In this document: positions 1 to 5,878 of the stretch, in pieces
Numbering within the stretch: position 1 is the stretch's first letter
Layout of the letters: the number at the start of each line of letters is the position of its first letter
Position numbers and translations under genes: made by a program
The notes under the pieces: generated by a model
Databases searched by the model: none
Told to the model about the DNA's origin: nothing
The model's input: only the letters and a program-made list of their open reading frames with translations
NCBI GenBank assembly: GCA_947570515.1
Contig: CANOUM010000109.1
Coordinates: forward strand, 1-5,999
From: an uncultured Clostridia bacterium
GTDB lineage: Bacteria > Bacillota > Clostridia > Lachnospirales > Bianqueaceae
Direction of reading: 5' to 3'
DNA: 5,999 bases

Positions 1-1306
1 TCGGAATTCTATTATGATCATCAACATTCAGCATAGTAATCGCGCTGATATAAATCTTAAATTTCTGCGCTTTGGGGATCTCCTTGCTCACTTCCTCATT
101 TAGACAATGGATTCCCTCTACAATCAATACATCGGCAGCCCCCAGCTTTAAAATATCGCCTCGAAATTCCCGCTTACCGGTTTTAAAATTATATACCGGC
201 AGTTCGACCGGCCTGCCCTCCAGCAGCTGCTGCATGTGCGCATTAAAAAGGGCCGTATCGACAGCCTCCAGCGCCTCAAAATCCTGTAATCCATCCTCTC
301 CAAAGGGCACCTCATCCCGGTTAATAAAATAATTATCCATCGAGATCAGATGCGGCCGCAATCCTTCGGCTCTCAGCTGAATCCCCAGCTTCTGTGCAAA
401 CGTAGTTTTACCTGACGATGAAGGGCCTGCCACTAAAACAAGTTTAACCGTCTGTTTGCCCGCTATGCGGGAAGCAATTTCCGCAATCTGCTTTGCATGC
501 AGTGCTTCCGAGATTTGGACTAAGTTTTCAATCTCCCCTGCGGCAATGCATTCATTCAAAGCCCCTACATTCTCTACCTGCAGGATGCGGCTCCAGCGTT
601 TAGATTGTTGAAAGACGCCGAAAAGCTTGGGCTGCGGCGTAAAGCTGCGAAGCTTGTGGGGCGCCGTTCGCTGCGGCGTGATCAGCATTACGCCTTCCTC
701 GTAGGGAAGTAAATTAAACCACTTCAGTGCTCCTGCAGACGGCAGCATTCCTCCGTAAAAATAATCTTTTTCTGAACTTAGGCTGTATAGATTGATATTA
801 GAGCTGGATCGATAATGAAACAGCCGCTTTTTGTCCTGCCGGTTTTTCTCATCAAATAAACTCATCGCATCATCCATTGTATAGGTTTGCTTGCGAATGG
901 GCTCATTTTGTCTGACAAGCTGTCTCATTTTTGCTAAAATAGCTCCGATTTGACGCTCGCTGAGCAAATATGGCTCCTGCCCCTGCCTCACTTCGATATA
1001 AAGATTACCGCCCAAAGAATGCAGCACAACCACTCTCTTATCACGTCCTAAAACCTGCTGCGCACTGGTAATGAAAACATACAGCAGTGTACGTACATAG
1101 ATCCTGTATCCTTCTATATCGCTTAATGTAATCCATTTTCCCTCGCAGTCACGTTTTACGGATTCGCTAAGCTCATAGAGCTGATGACCGCTTTCTACGC
1201 CCATGATAGGAGCCTGCGCTTTTCCTTGCTCCTGCGCGATCTGCTGCCAGCTAGTGCCGGAAGGATAGAGGCGCGCCAGTTCCCCTGCCATCTGTACCTG
1301 TATCAT
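1..1306 (-). CDS. Nucleoside (uridine) kinase with N-terminal ThrRS-like region, 3' end cut by the window edge
   Basis: This is a cytosolic P-loop kinase of the uridine kinase/phosphoribulokinase family, expected to phosphorylate a nucleoside with ATP or GTP in salvage. The 435 visible residues start with a TGS-like segment (about 1-60) and a region resembling the second additional domain of threonyl-tRNA synthetase (about 60-240). The kinase core follows: Walker A GPSSSGKTT at 294-302, ISMDNYFINRDEVP at 321-334, YNFKTGKREF at 372-381, VEGIHCLN at 396-403 and DDHNRIP at 429-435, where the window ends. From memory, clostridial relatives run to about 550 residues, so roughly 115 are missing. 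The ATG is preceded by AGGAGG (1311-1316) with a 4-base spacer. The gene lies 14 bases after the nif3 stop, so it is probably the next gene of the same transcript. The substrate is inferred from family, and relatives are often called only 'nucleoside kinase'. Confidence 0.9.
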   Translation of the reverse strand, partial: MIQVQMAGELARLYPSGTSWQQIAQEQGKAQAPIMGVESGHQLYELSESVKRDCEGKWITLSDIEGYRIYVRTLLYVFITSAQQVLGRDKRVVVLHSLGGNLYIEVRQGQEPYLLSERQIGAILAKMRQLVRQNEPIRKQTYTMDDAMSLFDEKNRQDKKRLFHYRSSSNINLYSLSSEKDYFYGGMLPSAGALKWFNLLPYEEGVMLITPQRTAPHKLRSFTPQPKLFGVFQQSKRWSRILQVENVGALNECIAAGEIENLVQISEALHAKQIAEIASRIAGKQTVKLVLVAGPSSSGKTTFAQKLGIQLRAEGLRPHLISMDNYFINRDEVPFGEDGLQDFEALEAVDTALFNAHMQQLLEGRPVELPVYNFKTGKREFRGDILKLGAADVLIVEGIHCLNEEVSKEIPKAQKFKIYISAITMLNVDDHNRIP

Positions 1307-1320
1307 AAGCCCTCCTTACT

Positions 1321-2112
1321 TTATCTAATCCAATCCATTACAGGTTCCTCCGCCGTGCAGACGCGAAGGGCATATCCTGTTTCCTGCGCCCATTTACGCA
1401 GTGTTTCAGCCGTCCAGGTAACGGATAAACGATCCGTACCAAAATGCGATGCATCAATTAAAGCGAGTCCGTCGGCCTTTGCCTGCTCTGCATCATGATA
1501 ACCGATATCGCCTGTAATCAAAACATCCGCCCCTTCCTGTAAAGCCAGAGACATAAAATCCATTCCGCTGCCGGTACAAATCGCCACACGGCGCACTTCC
1601 TGCTGCGCCTCGCCAATCAGACGCAGATAAGAAAGAGAAAATTGCTTCTTAACCAATGTTCCCAGCTCCTCCAGTAAAAGCGCTTCCGGCAGCTGTCCTA
1701 TTCTGAGGCAGGCCTGTTCACCGGGTCTGGCAACTGCTTTGACCTGTTCAAGTCCCAGCAGTCCTGCTGCATAATCGTTATTGCCGCCCGGAGCTGTATC
1801 CAGATTTGTATGCGCGCTGTACAGGGCAATCCCATGCTCGGCTAATGCCAGAAGCCGTTTTCCGGTCCTCTCTTCATCCGTCAATTTTTTGAGCGGATGA
1901 AAAATCAGCGGATGATGCGTGATCAGACAATCCGCCTGCTGCTGCACGGCCTGCTGTATCACATTTTCACTGGCATCCACTGCCACCATAACCGTCTCCA
2001 CGCTTTTATCCATATGCCCTAGCAAAAGCCCCGGGTTATCATAGCTTTCCGCATAGGATAACGGCGCCCATTGTTCCATAAATTCAACAAGATCCCTTAA
2101 TCTGCTTTTCAT
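1321..2112 (-). CDS. Nif3-like dinuclear metal centre protein (GTP cyclohydrolase I type 2/YqfO family)
   Basis: A 263-residue member of the Nif3/YbgI/YqfO family, cytosolic proteins that form toroidal hexamers and bind two metal ions per subunit. The biochemical role is unsettled, and 'GTP cyclohydrolase 1 type 2' is a common database name. Family motifs are visible: ESYDNPGLLLG (22-32), ITHHPLIFHPLK (64-75, metal-ligand His66/His67), YSAHTNLD (98-105, His101 and Asp105), ITGDIGYHDA (199-208) and DASHFGTD (220-227, His223). The last metal-ligand position, usually Glu in HxxTE, is Asp227 here. The length matches the short form without the PII-like insert that makes Bacillus subtilis YqfO about 370 residues. 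The ATG lies inside the end of trmK with a 29-base overlap, and AGAGG sits upstream. This pairing with trmK is common in Firmicutes and suggests coupled translation. Confidence 0.93.
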   Translation of the reverse strand: MKSRLRDLVEFMEQWAPLSYAESYDNPGLLLGHMDKSVETVMVAVDASENVIQQAVQQQADCLITHHPLIFHPLKKLTDEERTGKRLLALAEHGIALYSAHTNLDTAPGGNNDYAAGLLGLEQVKAVARPGEQACLRIGQLPEALLLEELGTLVKKQFSLSYLRLIGEAQQEVRRVAICTGSGMDFMSLALQEGADVLITGDIGYHDAEQAKADGLALIDASHFGTDRLSVTWTAETLRKWAQETGYALRVCTAEEPVMDWIR

Positions 2113-2815
2113 ATTCTCTCGCCTCTTGTATGTCCTGTATGCATGCTCTCAGCTCCTCCTGACGCTTCTTAGCAGTGTCGCTGCCAGTCTCTGCATTTTG
2201 AAGAAGCTTTTCTAGAAGCCGCTTCGCTTTTTCTTCTTCCTGCTGCAGGTAATCCTTAAAAATGGGCGTCTGCGCCTGTGCAAGCGACTGCCCATACCGA
2301 TACTGCCACCGCTTTTCAAAATGCTGATATCCCTGACTGCATACGAAAATCCAGTAATATTTATCCCGGTCCAGCACAAGCCGCTCCGTTTCAATCTGAA
2401 AGGAAAGGCTATGTAATGTACGTCTAACGGCATCCCATTCCGACTGGGGCTGCAAAATGAGTTGTTTCATCTCTTTTAATATATTCTTAGGCCGTGCATT
2501 TTCTGCCTGCAAAATTTCACAGATCAACAGCCCGCCCATACCGGCTATCACAGCCGTATCTGCCTCTCCTTGCATAATTTTTTCAAACCCATTAGAGAGA
2601 CGCGTTTCAATCTTTTCCTGTAAACCTGCCGCCTGTATATGTTCCTGTGCACGCTGCAACGGACCGCTGCGCACATCACAGGCTAGGGCCTGCTCACAGA
2701 TTCCTCTTTGAATCAGCTCAATCGGCAGATAGGCATGATCGGTTCCGATGTCTGCTATGACTCTACTGCTGCGTATGCATGCGGCTATTTCTTCTAATCG
2801 AACAGATAAACTCAT
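2084..2815 (-). CDS. trmK: tRNA (adenine(22)-N(1))-methyltransferase TrmK
   Basis: A SAM-dependent class I methyltransferase that makes N1-methyladenosine at position 22 of tRNA in Gram-positive bacteria (TrmK/YqfN, COG2384). The 243-residue protein has the Rossmann SAM-binding motif VIADIGTDHAYLP (19-31), the acidic strand-end motif ACDVRSGPLQRA (45-56), SNGFEKI (74-80) and the family signature IAGMGGLLICEIL (90-102). LILQPQSEWDAVRRTL (119-134) and DKYYWIFVC (151-159) follow. The C-terminal part, about 185-238, is rich in Lys, Glu and Gln and looks like the long helical coiled-coil hairpin known in this family. The ATG directly follows the rpoD TAA with no base between, and GGAG three bases upstream lies in the last rpoD codons. 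Translation therefore probably depends on ribosomes finishing rpoD. The length is normal for the family. Confidence 0.94.
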   Translation of the reverse strand: MSLSVRLEEIAACIRSSRVIADIGTDHAYLPIELIQRGICEQALACDVRSGPLQRAQEHIQAAGLQEKIETRLSNGFEKIMQGEADTAVIAGMGGLLICEILQAENARPKNILKEMKQLILQPQSEWDAVRRTLHSLSFQIETERLVLDRDKYYWIFVCSQGYQHFEKRWQYRYGQSLAQAQTPIFKDYLQQEEEKAKRLLEKLLQNAETGSDTAKKRQEELRACIQDIQEAREYEKQIKGSC

Positions 2816-3889
2816 TTACTCCAAAAAATCCTTTAATTTTTTGCTTCGACTTGGGTGACGGAGCTTTCTCAATGCTTTTGCCTCAATTTGACGAATCCGC
2901 TCTCGGGTCACGCCAAACCTCGACCCCACCTCTTCCAATGTGCGGGCTCTTCCATCATCTAATCCAAACCGCAGACGCAGCACTTTTTGTTCCCGTTCAG
3001 TAAGCGTACCCAGTACCTCCAGCAGCTGTTCCTTCAAAAGAGTAAAGGCGGCTGCATCTGCTGGAATCATCATCTCGGTATCCGGAATAAAATCTCCCAA
3101 ATGGCTATCTTCTTCTTCACCGATCGGTGTCTCTAAAGAAACCGGTTCCTGCGCAATTTTCAGGATCTCACGCACCTTAGCTACCGGCATCTCCAGTTCC
3201 TCGGCAATTTCCTCTGGAGAAGGATCCCGTCCCAGCTCCTGCAGCAGCGAACGAGAAACACGAATGAGCTTATTGATCGTCTCCACCATGTGTACCGGTA
3301 TACGAATCGTACGTGCCTGATCTGCAATGGCACGCGTGATGGCCTGACGAATCCACCATGTTGCATAAGTGCTGAACTTATATCCTTTACGGTAATCAAA
3401 TTTCTCTACAGCCTTGATGAGTCCCAAATTGCCTTCCTGAATCAGATCCAAAAACAGCATGCCACGTCCGACATAGCGTTTGGCAATACTCACTACCAGA
3501 CGTAAATTGGCCTCTGCCAGGCGCTTTTTGGCTTCCTCATCCCCATTTTCCATTCTCTTTGCGAGCTCAATTTCTTCATCGGCTGACAAAAGCGGAACCT
3601 TTCCAATTTCTTTTAAATACATTCTGACCGGATCATCAATACGAATCCCCTCCGGAAGGGTTAAATCAATTTCCTCTTCCTCCGGTGTCTCTTCGATGAA
3701 TCCGATCACATCAATGCTGTGCCCTTCCAGAAAATCATAGACCTTTTCAATGCCTTCCGGCGTTAAATTCATATCCTGAAACGCTTCAACAATCTCATTT
3801 TGCTCCAGAACATTTTTCTTTTTCTTTGCGGTCTCTACGAGCATCTTTAATTTTTCGCGAAATTTAACCTGTGTATCACTCGGCTGCAT
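2816..3889 (-). CDS. rpoD: RNA polymerase primary sigma factor RpoD (SigA)
   Basis: The housekeeping sigma-70 factor, which directs core RNA polymerase to -10/-35 promoters. Positions refer to the 357-residue product starting at 3889. A short Gram-positive type region 1.1 (about 1-80) is followed by region 1.2 DPVRMYLKEIG (86-96). Region 2 comprises RLVVSIAKRYVGRGMLFLDL and LIQEGNLGLIKAVEKFDY (130-166), then the -10 recognition and melting stretch KFSTYATWWIRQAITRAI (171-188). Region 3 runs from IRIPVHMVETINKL (195-208) to about 265. Region 4.2 has TLEEVGSRFGVTRERIRQIE (317-336), the -35 recognition helix-turn-helix. I chose the ATG at 3889 because AAAGGA sits 7 bases before it. An in-frame ATG at 3910 adds MRRKDVT but has only a weak ribosome site. 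The gene follows dnaG by 31 bases, the usual Firmicutes order. Confidence 0.97.
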   Translation of the reverse strand: MQPSDTQVKFREKLKMLVETAKKKKNVLEQNEIVEAFQDMNLTPEGIEKVYDFLEGHSIDVIGFIEETPEEEEIDLTLPEGIRIDDPVRMYLKEIGKVPLLSADEEIELAKRMENGDEEAKKRLAEANLRLVVSIAKRYVGRGMLFLDLIQEGNLGLIKAVEKFDYRKGYKFSTYATWWIRQAITRAIADQARTIRIPVHMVETINKLIRVSRSLLQELGRDPSPEEIAEELEMPVAKVREILKIAQEPVSLETPIGEEEDSHLGDFIPDTEMMIPADAAAFTLLKEQLLEVLGTLTEREQKVLRLRFGLDDGRARTLEEVGSRFGVTRERIRQIEAKALRKLRHPSRSKKLKDFLE

Positions 3890-3896
3890 GGTAACA

Positions 3897-3902
3897 TCCT
3901 TT
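3897..3902 (-). promoter_or_regulatory. Ribosome binding site that decides the rpoD start
   Basis: AAAGGA on the minus strand is followed by 7 bases and then ATG (3889). It lies downstream of the alternative ATG at 3910, where it would be coding. This spacing favours the shorter sigma factor. The site falls in the 31-base gap after the dnaG stop, or 10 bases if the longer start is used. Confidence 0.6.
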
Positions 3903-3920
3903 CTTCTCATTCTTAGTTTA

Positions 3921-5507
3921 TCAATGAGTCATGGGTATTGTAATTTTTAAATTTTGCAGAGCCTTTTTCTGATTGATCGCCGCTTGCAGCGCGACCAGAT
4001 CATCTCCTTTTCGAATCGCCGCTTCCATCTGCTCAAGCTTAAATGAACGAACCGTCTCCGTCAAAAATTTTTCAAGCGCTACTCTGTCTTCCGGCAGCTC
4101 AAACGAAGCCAGCGCCGAAACCTTTTCCTGCTGTGCAACGCTATCAAAACAACTGATGACATCCGCTAGCTGAGGCGTTTTTTTCTGCTTTAACTGATCA
4201 AAGACATAGTCTGCCACTATGTAATAAAATTCATCCTCCCCCGATGATTCTTTTTCCTCTGTTTGAATCGGCTGAAAATCCGCTGACTCTACATAGGACA
4301 TCAGAGACGGATATAGGTCCGGCTTCTGAATCAGCGCTGCCAATAGCTGTCGTTTGGCACTTCCTTCTTTTAAAGATTCACTGCCTCCCTCTCGTTGCCG
4401 CCGGCCTGCTCTGCTTCGATGCTCCAATAATCCATCGCTGCGGCGCAGCTCCTCCACCTCTGCTTTCAGGCTTCCTTCCGAAACCTGCATTTTACCGGCG
4501 ACATCCCGAATATGAAGCTCACGCTCCATATCGCTTTGAATCTGCGCCAACCGCCTGGCCATATCATGAAGCGTCTGTACCTTTCCTTCTACTGTACTAT
4601 GATCATGCTCCTTCAGGAGCACCCTCAGGTCAAAATCCACCGGATCCATCGCTTCTTGGATCACCTTTTCAAAGGCCTGCGCTCCATTTGCTTTAATAAA
4701 CTCATCCGGATCCTTTGACCCGGGAACGCGAATGACCTTTACTTTAAGACCCGCATCTTCCAAAATGGGAATCGCTCTGCGCGCTGCATTTGTACCGGCT
4801 CCATCGCTGTCATAACACAGCACTACCTGATCGCAGTAGCGTTTGATTAACAAGCTTTGCTCCTTGGTCAGGGCTGTTCCCAAACTTGCAACAGCATTAT
4901 CAAATCCTGCCTGATGCAGCGACAGCACATCCATATAGCCCTCTACCATCATAATAAAATTACGACGGCTCTTCTTTGCCAAAGACATCCCGTATAGATT
5001 TCTTCGTTTATTAAAAATTTCACTTTCCGGAGAATTCAAATATTTGGGCTCTCCCTGTCCCATCACACGGCCGCCAAAGGCAATCGTACGGCCTGCTGCA
5101 TCAAAAATAGGAAACATCAGCCGGTTAAAAAAGCGATCATATACGCGGCCTTCTTTTCCTGACAGCAAACCGGCTCCGAGCAGTTCATCCTCTGTATAGC
5201 CTTTTTTCTTCAGATAAGAAGCAAGACCTTCTCGGCTCACCGGCGCATATCCAAGGCCAAATCGGCGTCTAAATTCTTCTGTTACTTGTCGCTGCTCTAA
5301 ATAACGAAGCGCGGTCTCGCCCGGCGGCGTCCGCGTGAGCTGATAATAATAGAATCTGGCAGCTTCCTTCGCTGCCTCCATCATCCGCTCCCGCCTTAAA
5401 TATCTTTGCTTTTCCTTAGGGGACAGTTCTGCCTCCGGCAGTGCAATGTGCGCTCTCTCTGCCAAATGCTGCACCGCTTCTACAAAAGTCATATTCTCCA
5501 TCTGCAT
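3921..5507 (-). CDS. dnaG: DNA primase DnaG, main open part: polymerase core, TOPRIM and helicase-binding region (5' end out of frame)
   Basis: Bacterial primase makes RNA primers for lagging-strand and restart synthesis and works with the replicative helicase. This frame has 528 codons from the first ATG. It starts just after the zinc motif, with MTFVEAVQHLAERA at 6-19. The catalytic core holds EFRRRFGLGYAP (78-89), RLMFPIFD (129-136), AFGGRVM (143-149) and PKYLNSPES (154-162). TOPRIM motifs follow: VEGYMDV (188-194, catalytic Glu189), ASLGTALT (207-214) and YDSDGAG (232-238, metal-binding Asp233/Asp235). The region from about 385 to the end is the variable helicase-interaction domain, reached through a charged Arg/Glu/Ser-rich linker (355-385). 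The same frame stays open upstream to 5603 and encodes HGEKTPSFSV and the zinc-ligand pair CFGCG, but no start codon serves it. Adding the lost segment gives about 600 residues, the normal DnaG length, so everything downstream of the break looks intact. Confidence 0.9.
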   Translation of the reverse strand: MQMENMTFVEAVQHLAERAHIALPEAELSPKEKQRYLRRERMMEAAKEAARFYYYQLTRTPPGETALRYLEQRQVTEEFRRRFGLGYAPVSREGLASYLKKKGYTEDELLGAGLLSGKEGRVYDRFFNRLMFPIFDAAGRTIAFGGRVMGQGEPKYLNSPESEIFNKRRNLYGMSLAKKSRRNFIMMVEGYMDVLSLHQAGFDNAVASLGTALTKEQSLLIKRYCDQVVLCYDSDGAGTNAARRAIPILEDAGLKVKVIRVPGSKDPDEFIKANGAQAFEKVIQEAMDPVDFDLRVLLKEHDHSTVEGKVQTLHDMARRLAQIQSDMERELHIRDVAGKMQVSEGSLKAEVEELRRSDGLLEHRSRAGRRQREGGSESLKEGSAKRQLLAALIQKPDLYPSLMSYVESADFQPIQTEEKESSGEDEFYYIVADYVFDQLKQKKTPQLADVISCFDSVAQQEKVSALASFELPEDRVALEKFLTETVRSFKLEQMEAAIRKGDDLVALQAAINQKKALQNLKITIPMTH

Positions 5508-5662
5508 GAGAAAGGTAAAGACATTGCCTCCGGCGCCACACCCAAAGCAATGAAAAAACTGTTCCCTTTCATTGACAGAAAAGGACGGCGTTTTTTCCCC
5601 ATGACGCTGACAATATCATTGCTTTCTCGAATCTCCCGAATCAGATCATCCGGATAGTACAC
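5489..5662 (-). pseudogene. dnaG: DnaG N-terminal fragment, frame lost by an internal deletion
   Basis: The authentic dnaG start is the GTG at 5662, placed 7 bases after a perfect AGGAGG. Codons 1-20 read as a typical primase N-terminus, with YYPDDLIREIRE followed by SNDIVSV. The next residues should be a ~20-residue stretch ending in CPF before HNEKTPSF. Instead the frame runs into 37 unrelated residues and stops at the TGA at 5489-5491. The conserved zinc-motif remainder (HGEKTPSFSV, then CFGCG) is read from the -1 frame starting at 5603. The break is therefore at about 5601-5606, and the net loss is 3n+1 bases, about 61 if the family length holds. The first Cys ligand of the CHC2 zinc ribbon lies in the lost part. 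The fragment alone cannot be a functional protein. Whether the lesion is biological or an assembly error cannot be decided here. Confidence 0.85.
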
Positions 5663-5669
5663 GCTGCCC

Positions 5670-5675
5670 CCTCCT
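5670..5675 (-). promoter_or_regulatory. Strong ribosome binding site fixing the dnaG GTG start
   Basis: AGGAGG on the minus strand is followed by GGGCAGC and then GTG at 5662. It is the best ribosome site in the window. It argues for the GTG over upstream in-frame ATG codons, which lack such a site and would add a non-primase sequence. Confidence 0.8.
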
Positions 5676-5738
5676 TTTTTTAAGTCTTTTATATAATTCG
5701 ACAAAGAAACCAGATTTCCTTTTTTCTCTTCTTGATTT

Positions 5739-5758
5739 TTTGTAAAAACTTTTACAAA
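5739..5758. promoter_or_regulatory. Perfect 20-bp AT-rich palindrome upstream of dnaG, possible operator
   Basis: TTTGTAAAA and TTTTACAAA form 9-bp perfect inverted arms around a 2-base centre (AC). It lies 77 bases before the dnaG GTG. The short spacer and symmetric TTGTAAAA half-sites look more like a site for a dimeric DNA-binding protein than an RNA hairpin. No regulator can be named from the sequence. AT-rich DNA makes chance palindromes more likely. Confidence 0.35.
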
Positions 5759-5767
5759 TTTGTTTTT

Positions 5768-5776
5768 TGGTATAAT
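5768..5776 (+). promoter_or_regulatory. Possible extended -10 promoter reading away from dnaG
   Basis: TGGTATAAT on the plus strand matches the extended -10 consensus TGnTATAAT exactly. The nearest -35-like hexamer, TTTACA at 5751-5756, is only 14 bases upstream, which is too close for a standard sigma-A promoter, so only the extended -10 would carry it. A transcript from about 5783 would run into the two stem-loops at 5793-5840 and then antisense to the end of dgt. On the minus strand no convincing -35/-10 pair for dnaG was found. TTGCGG with TATACC at a 16-base spacing is the best weak candidate. Confidence 0.25.
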
Positions 5777-5792
5777 AAAGTACAGAACGACC

Positions 5793-5818
5793 GCAAGAAT
5801 CCCGCAGGGATTTCTTGC
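5793..5818. repeat. Stem-loop A in the dgt-dnaG gap
   Basis: GCAAGAATCCC at 5793-5803 pairs with GGGATTTCTTGC at 5807-5818 around a GCA loop. This gives an 11-bp stem with one bulged T. It is too GC-balanced and regular to be chance alone and has no T-run after it on either strand, so it is not a standard terminator. It could be part of a dispersed palindromic element or a leader-RNA structure of the dnaG transcript. Confidence 0.55.
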
Positions 5819-5819
5819 C

Positions 5820-5840
5820 AAGTTCGCTCCAAGCGAACTT
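5820..5840. repeat. Stem-loop B in the dgt-dnaG gap
   Basis: AAGTTCGCT (5820-5828) and AGCGAACTT (5832-5840) form a perfect 9-bp stem around CCA. On the plus strand it runs into TTTT (5839-5842), so it could act as a weak terminator for plus-strand RNA. On the minus strand no T-run follows. It lies one base from stem-loop A, so the two look like a paired unit. Confidence 0.6.
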
Positions 5841-5846
5841 TTGCAC

Positions 5847-5878
5847 AAAAAAGTGGGATGCCTTACAGCACATCCCAC
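5847..5878 (-). terminator. Rho-independent terminator of dgt
   Basis: On the minus strand GTGGGATG (5878-5871) pairs with CATCCCAC (5860-5853) across a 10-base loop, followed at once by six T residues (5852-5847). The 5' arm is made of the last dgt codons (Arg-Trp-Asp-Val) and the dgt TAA lies in the loop. It should end most dgt transcripts before dnaG, so dnaG probably has its own promoter in the remaining gap. Confidence 0.85.

Noticed and set aside
1184..1498. 104-codon plus-strand open frame across the kinase-nif3 junction
   Set aside because: Antisense to two well-recognised genes, no family resemblance and no ribosome site.
1920..1960. CTGCTG-rich stretch resembling a short tandem repeat
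   Set aside because: It is the codon pattern for a Gln-rich helix (QQAVQQQ) in the Nif3 protein and shows no regular repeat unit.
2940..3320. 126-codon plus-strand frame opposite rpoD
   Set aside because: Ser/Arg-rich shadow of the sigma factor regions 3-4, no independent support.
4244..4696. 150-codon plus-strand open frame opposite dnaG
   Set aside because: It lies wholly antisense to the conserved TOPRIM and linker part of primase, has no ribosome site and has a composition typical of a shadow frame.
5646..5873. 75-codon minus-strand frame in the dgt-dnaG gap
   Set aside because: It translates the hairpins and the AT-rich leader into a Lys/Arg-rich string, and overlaps the dnaG ribosome site and start.
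5663..5878. In-frame upstream extension of the dnaG N-terminus to an ATG at 5878
   Set aside because: The extension is encoded by the dgt terminator and the intergenic hairpins and does not resemble primase. The GTG at 5662 has a perfect ribosome site and gives the expected first residues.
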